From positions 64,057 through 128,056 of the forward strand of contig JAAGOF010000117.1 of NCBI GenBank assembly GCA_010645155.1: a stretch of DNA of 64,000 bases, given 5' to 3'. Both the position numbers and the translations under genes were made by a program. The notes beneath the pieces are model-generated. The model was not told the origin of the DNA. It worked only from the letters and a program-made list of their open reading frames with translations, and did not search any database. The DNA comes from Tigriopus japonicus (lineage: Eukaryota; Arthropoda; Copepoda; Harpacticoida; Harpacticidae). Of this stretch, positions 59,159 to 64,000 are shown one piece after another. How positions within the stretch are numbered: position 1 is the stretch's first letter; each line of letters begins with the position of its first letter.

Positions 59159-60830
59159 GGGAGTGATTATTACCGTATCATTTTACGGACCTGCTGCAGT
59201 CTCTAACTGCCGTTAGCAGTGTAGGCTTGCCAAAAAAATCTCAGTTTTCAAGGGTCAGATTTTCGAAAAATGTTGCATTTATGGGCAATGGCATGGTTAA
59301 AGTATGTTGAGAATTATTGTAAAGTGATTTGAAAACAAATGGAGAAATTGGAAGCCTTCAATTAAACAAATTATTTGTTTTTAGGTTTAGTTGCCCCAGG
59401 AACCGATCTCCTCTGGCCATCTTGTTATTCAAAGTGGGGCATTCCTAATTTCAAAGTTCAGAAGAACCCTCTCAACTTATGTAGCAAAATTTTAGATGAA
59501 AGCAACAAAACATACTTTTTTGCAAATACAATGTCAAGAATTGCTATTTCAACTTCAATTTGTGCAGATAAGAAAGGCATTGTTGCAATCACCAGGCCTA
59601 AACCTTCGTTTTATTTACCTCGCACGCTCATCAGTAGGGACGGGCAAATAGTATAAAAAGATTTTTGGTAACATAAACCCATTTTTCTGCACTTTTGCAC
59701 TTTTCACCTTTATTTGCACTTTTTATTTACGTTTTTGGCCAAAATTGACAAATTGTTAAGAAAATGTAGTGGCTTTTGAAAGAATTTTTAGTTTCAAGAT
59801 CAAATTTTGAACTAGTCGAAAAAGCTTTCATTAACAATCAACCATTCTTAGCACCTTGAAGAAATATGTGCATTTCAGACACAAACCTCACACTTTATTC
59901 ACCATCTTGGCTTTAACTATAACATCCTGTTTACTAAACTAAAGATTAGACAAAAGAATCTCATTGCATGCAACCAACAAAAAGCAAACCTAAAGAAACT
60001 CATGTTATGGTAATTGAAGGATCGACAAACAGTTTTGATGTGATGAGACAAGGAATGCCACATTTGAAATTGAGTTCTGGTAATTAGGCCATGGGCCAAA
60101 AAATGAAGTAATGTCACTAAAAACATGCTTAAAACACATTTATGACTATTTTCTTTGATGCTATTGTTAGGCACCCGTGGGTATTTTTCTGTTCAATTTT
60201 CAATGTCTATTTTTGAACAACTTGAAGGACGAAAACGGAGTGATGTAAAGTCATTTAAAACAATTGCTACATATATTTCGACAATATTTTAGGTACATAC
60301 ATCCACGAGACTACCTTAGGAGTAAAAAATTCAGAAGATTTTTGACTAGAGTATTTTTCATGACTTTACATACTTTTTGCTAGCGACCTAATTAATAGAA
60401 CTCCATTACTTGTGCGGCATTGTTTCTTCACCTCAAACTCGCCTCAAATGTCTTTAGAACTTGTAAATGATTTCTCCTGCTCAATTAGGAGCCGTGGGTA
60501 CTCCATGAATGACGTTTTAAGTCCAAATGCAAGTTATTTGCTCTTTTTTGACATTTGTTTGCTCTTTTTGACACTTCTTTGCTCTTGTTGACATTTATTT
60601 GCTCATTTTTCGACATTTATTTGCTCTTTTTTGACATTTATTTGCACTTTCAACATTTTTCTGCACTTTGTTTTGCACTTTTGGGCACATTTTTTTGCAA
60701 CTTTTGGTAACTAAAAGGGAAAGATTATTTGCACTTTCTGCCCGTCCCTACTCATCAGAAACACAGGTCTTTCGAACTTTTTTTCCCGCCAAAAATGATG
60801 ACGTCACTAGTAATTGCTGTAAATTACATT
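59159..60830. repeat. Repeat R29, second copy, interrupted by a hAT
   Basis: Parts 59159-59634 and 60759-60830 are homologous to 29440-29975. The interruption is the element at 59635-60750 with its target duplication. The frame 59381-59640 (beginning GLVAPGTDLLWPSCYSKWG, after TTTTTAG) is open in this copy and closed in the other, so R29 may carry a captured or decayed exon. Its identity is unknown. Confidence 0.85.
59635..60750. mobile_element. hAT-type element, TAGGGACGGGC family, copy 2
   Basis: The ends are TAGGGACGGGCAAATAGT and TGCCCGTCCCTA. Identical CTCATCAG flanks at 59627-59634 and 60751-60758 are a perfect target duplication. The 1,116-bp interior matches 18630-19803 over most of its length and ends in an array of TTTGCTCTTTTTGACA words (60535-60660). 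No transposase is present. Confidence 0.92.
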
Positions 60831-60939
60831 AAATTATAAGGTTAAAAGGTCTGCCTAAAACTTAAGAAGCTCTATGGGTGGATGCTGAACATCTCAAACC
60901 AATTCAGGTATCAATCTTACCTTATTAGTCAGTGCTTAA

Positions 60940-61425
60940 TAGGGCCCGGAAATATTTTTTTTGAAATTTGAAATATTTTAAATATATTTCTCAGTTTTTC
61001 CTCGATTTTTTAAATATTTTGGCTGTTTCAAGGAAAAAATAAATATCTTCTCGAACATTTGATTTAGAAAAAATATTTCAGGCAAAATTGAGGAAAATAA
61101 ATGGATGACGAGAAAAAACCCTGGCCCTTGAAGCTTACCCAAAATGAACCCAATGTATATAAACTTCTACAAAATTGCACTTGTATGGAGATTAGACATG
61201 CACAACTAAAACTACTGTCAAACACGAAAGAAACTGCGCCATCTATTGAGGTTGATTGAAAATTGTATATTTACAAAGACAAAAATACCAAACAATGGCG
61301 TTGTCAAAAAATTATTTCTTAAATATCCAGCTTTTTTTCAAATTTTTAGCAAATACTTATGGCTTTTGAATATAATATATATTGGCTATTTTGACACTTT
61401 TTTGCAAATATATTTCCGGGCCCTA
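60940..61425. mobile_element. hAT-type MITE, TAGGGCCCGGAAA family, copy 2
   Basis: Ends TAGGGCCCGGAAA and TTTCCGGGCCCTA match 16915-17452, as does much of the interior. The flanking 8-mers, GTGCTTAA and CTGATTGA, agree at only five positions, so the target duplication has decayed or one end is rearranged. Confidence 0.8.
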
Positions 61426-61602
61426 CTGATTGATCACTTTGCCGAAAGAAGCAACTACTTTTAGACAATTTAACATACAACTCTGCCCTCTTTGGATCCT
61501 CAATCAACATCCAACCGCAATGGTCGAAAAATTATATAAACGCCACCCCTTCGAACTAAAAAATACTCTTTAGACATGCATTTGTGAGGTAAAGATGTTC
61601 TT

Positions 61603-61608
61603 TTTATT
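61603..61608 (-). promoter_or_regulatory. Poly(A) signal of the second PHD gene
   Basis: AATAAA on the minus strand, 92 bases after the stop codon at 61701-61703. Confidence 0.65.
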
Positions 61609-61700
61609 TGGCGAAAAACAAATCATTAGTGAGCAATGTAAGTGCATGAACATGCACAACTTTACATGAAGTGATGACAATACTGTTGAGCGTGAAATGA

Positions 61701-63881
61701 TCAAGCTTCATCTTCATCTGACGAGCCCAAGACAAGAATCGGTATCGGTTCGGCTTTCCGAGAACCACTTGATTCACGCTTTTTGGGCGGTTTCCTCGGA
61801 GATCTTCGAAGTTTCTCGTTAGACACATCTCTGATTTTTATATAGGCCAACGTTTGTCCATCTCGTAATTGGATTCTCCGAGGAGGACTCTGTCTTGCCG
61901 AATCCAGAACCGTGATTTCCTCGTCACTCTCAGGATCGGCCCGAATCTTTTTTTCCATCCTGGCTTTGAACTCTGCAAAAGCTAATAATCGCTTTTTACT
62001 TTGAACCGCTTTTGGATCCTCTTCAGCTTCTTCCGATGAAGAAGAAGAAGCGGCATCCGAGGAACTGGACAAGTTCACCAAAGGTGGAACTTCTTTCTGG
62101 CTGGTCTCTTCCGTTTCGTCGACGGAATCTGAATCCTGAGTCGCATCAGAGCTTTCGGGATCGGATGCTTCCTCATGGTCTTCATTTAGAGGGATTTGTA
62201 TAGTCGTGGATTCATCTCCATGACTTTCACAAATATATCGGATGTTGTCGGGATCAAGTCGACCGCATTTGATATGAACAGCACGGCTTCCGCAATAAGA
62301 ACACGGCACGATTTGGAAATTCGAGTTGGGTTTGTGAAATGAGCGGCCCACACCACACAGACACTTGGGCGCATCGCAATGGCGCCGACTTTGACCTGTT
62401 GATAGATGTGGATTATTCATTGAAGGTTTCTTCACTTGATTGGTGGATGTTTACTTTCTATGAAACGAAAAATAGCCCAATGTTATGAAAGCACAAAAAG
62501 GGATTTTCATCCCATTTGGTTAGTTTTGGTTGAAAATATAAATCCGTCGGTAGATCAAGGCAAAACAAGAGGTAATTCCTTCTGATTTCAGATATTTACT
62601 CGTCTTAAAATTCATTTCTCTTCATTATTTGAGTCATTTCGATTTGTGCTTTGGATATTGTTGAGTTTGAAAACTATTGAGCGATGCTGATAAATTGTAA
62701 GGCAACGGAAACGGTTTTGCCAAAACACCCAAATTGGTTTTTAATGCTCACGTGAGCAACCTTTGTGCGTATTCTTTCCCATTTTGACGAAGCAAATCAG
62801 CACTTAGCATTTAATTCGTGTTTCCCTTAGTCCAACCTCATTGATTTGAAATCAAATCTGCACTCTTAAATTCATGTAAACATAGCAAAAAATTGAAACG
62901 ATCTTGCAGCATAAAAAATGATCGGTATCTTACCCATGGCAGCAAATTGGTAAAAGTTCTCATAAGAGGGTTGTTCCCATGCGGCATCTCGATTTGGAAT
63001 GTAGACCCCATATTGAACACATTTTTGGGTAAAAGCGTTCTTCTCCGAACAAATTGGGCACTTGAAGTGAGCCAATCCACTGGCCATGGCCATGCTTTGC
63101 AAGCAGTGATAGTGATATCGTCTTCCACAACAAGGACTCGTGATGCACCTGCCCCAAAAATAAAAACACATTCAAAAACCCATAAAAAACTTAATCTGAA
63201 AGGGTGCGTCACTAAAAATCGGATAAAAAAAATTGCAAATTTAAAGAAATCGAGCGCTTGAAAGCAAAAGCTTATCTTGGTTGTTGTTTCAATCTAGAAT
63301 TCCATCTTGAATTGCGTCAAAGACAAACGATTGTTTCCATTAACTCATCTTTCATAAAGCAGATCTTTCCCAACATCAAAATGCAATGAAGAGAATCATA
63401 ATCTTTTTACCTGCCCTCCTCTTTCAAGTTCATAGAATTGAATCTTAGAAGCAGAAAGCCCCGACCATAAAATTGAATAGAATATTTTATAATTCAGTTT
63501 CATTGTTTATGTATTTTCTGGTTGGTTTTAAGTGGCGCACCCTGTATACCCTGGTTTTACCTTTGTTTGGAGTTGATCTTTTCCGAGCATCCAGCTAGAC
63601 AAATGAGATCATTGATAGTCGGAGGTTCGCGATCTCGAGGACCGTGTTTGGGACAGAATCCCTCCATGTTACCCTTAAATACAAAAATACACCCATCGGC
63701 TCGACCACACGTGTAATGAAAATTTAAGCCACAGCCTTTGAAAGAACAAGTCACGGTGGCACAAGTCTGGTCACAGAAATGACAAGTCAGTTTCGAACCC
63801 CGTTTCAGTTCGGCTTGAATGTCGGACAAAAAACAGCCAAATAGACCTTGCTCATCCGTGCCTCTTTGACGGCATTGAGAA
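61701..63881 (-). CDS. PHF7/G2E3-like PHD-RING protein, 5' end outside window
   Basis: Three exons, 63561-63881, 62934-63148 and 61701-62395, join in phase and give 409 complete codons to the stop. The first exon shown enters in phase 2 (CAG|T), so at least one 5' exon lies beyond 64,000; the HYFC part of the pre-finger is missing. Visible domains: the PHD part of an extended PHD (CHFC to CPKH, with GCGLNFHYTCG), and a RING-like finger (ICLAGC, SPCCGRRYHYHC, KCPIC). Then come VYIPNRDAAWE, a hallmark of PHF7/G2E3, and a third PHD (HCDAPKCLCG to CESH). The tail is acidic and Ser-rich, then basic, ending ILVLGSSDEDEA. The intron before the third PHD is in the same place and phase as in the large gene at 47.3-56.7 kb, so the two are paralogues. 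It keeps the DAAWE segment the large gene has lost. Confidence 0.88.
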
Positions 63882-64000
63882 CTGAAAATAGAGGGAAAAA
63901 ATCAGGAGATTCAAGGGATGTAGATTTCCGACATGCCTTTTGAAGACTCGAAAACGTTACATACAGTGTCCTATAAAACCGAAATTAATAGCACAGTAGA
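63882..64000 (-). other. Intron of the second PHD gene
   Basis: Upstream of the acceptor CTATTTTCAG; no further exon is readable before the window ends. Confidence 0.6.

Overview
The window looks like nuclear DNA of an invertebrate animal, most likely an arthropod. The base composition is AT-rich, genes are split by GT-AG introns, AATAAA poly(A) signals follow stop codons, and tRNA-derived SINEs, hAT MITEs, mariner, gypsy and BEL/Pao relics are all present. Some features would suit a crustacean such as a copepod, but I cannot fix the species. No bacterial features, CRISPR arrays or rRNA genes were seen. All gene models were built by hand from reading frame, splice site and phase, without alignment software.

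Layout. 1-24.5 kb is a transposon graveyard. It holds GC-rich 21-bp minisatellites, a TE-protein tail, an intact BEL/Pao-type gag ORF (4161-5822) and a second shorter gag-like ORF (10693-11391). It also holds a 1.3-kb repeat present as two inverted copies (6 and 16 kb), a broken mariner transposase, three SINEs, a gypsy integrase relic split by a hAT insertion (18.4-20.4 kb), and a 3.1-kb hAT element with perfect 8-bp target duplications (21388-24500). 24.9-27.8 kb holds two small host genes head to tail on the minus strand: a C1orf43/NICE-3 homologue and a 98-aa protein that may be mitochondrial ribosomal protein bL34. 28-34 kb is repeats. 34.9-46 kb holds the first two coding exons of a copine on the plus strand, separated by a 10.8-kb intron; the rest of that gene was not found.

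47.3-56.7 kb holds the most notable gene: eight minus-strand exons that join in phase to 1,676 codons. The N-terminus is a PHF7/G2E3-type module (extended PHD, RING-like finger, third PHD). A long basic disordered region with repeated PGPKS motifs follows. The C-terminus contains a helical unit repeated six times that I cannot assign to any known domain. A second, shorter gene of the same family (61701-63881, 5' end outside the window) lies downstream of the repeats at 57-61 kb and shares an intron position and phase with the large one.

Functionally, the two PHF7/G2E3-like genes are candidates for chromatin-linked ubiquitin ligases; both carry SUMO-interaction-like motifs. The mobile elements give clean relative-age evidence: nested insertions, filled and empty sites, and target duplications.
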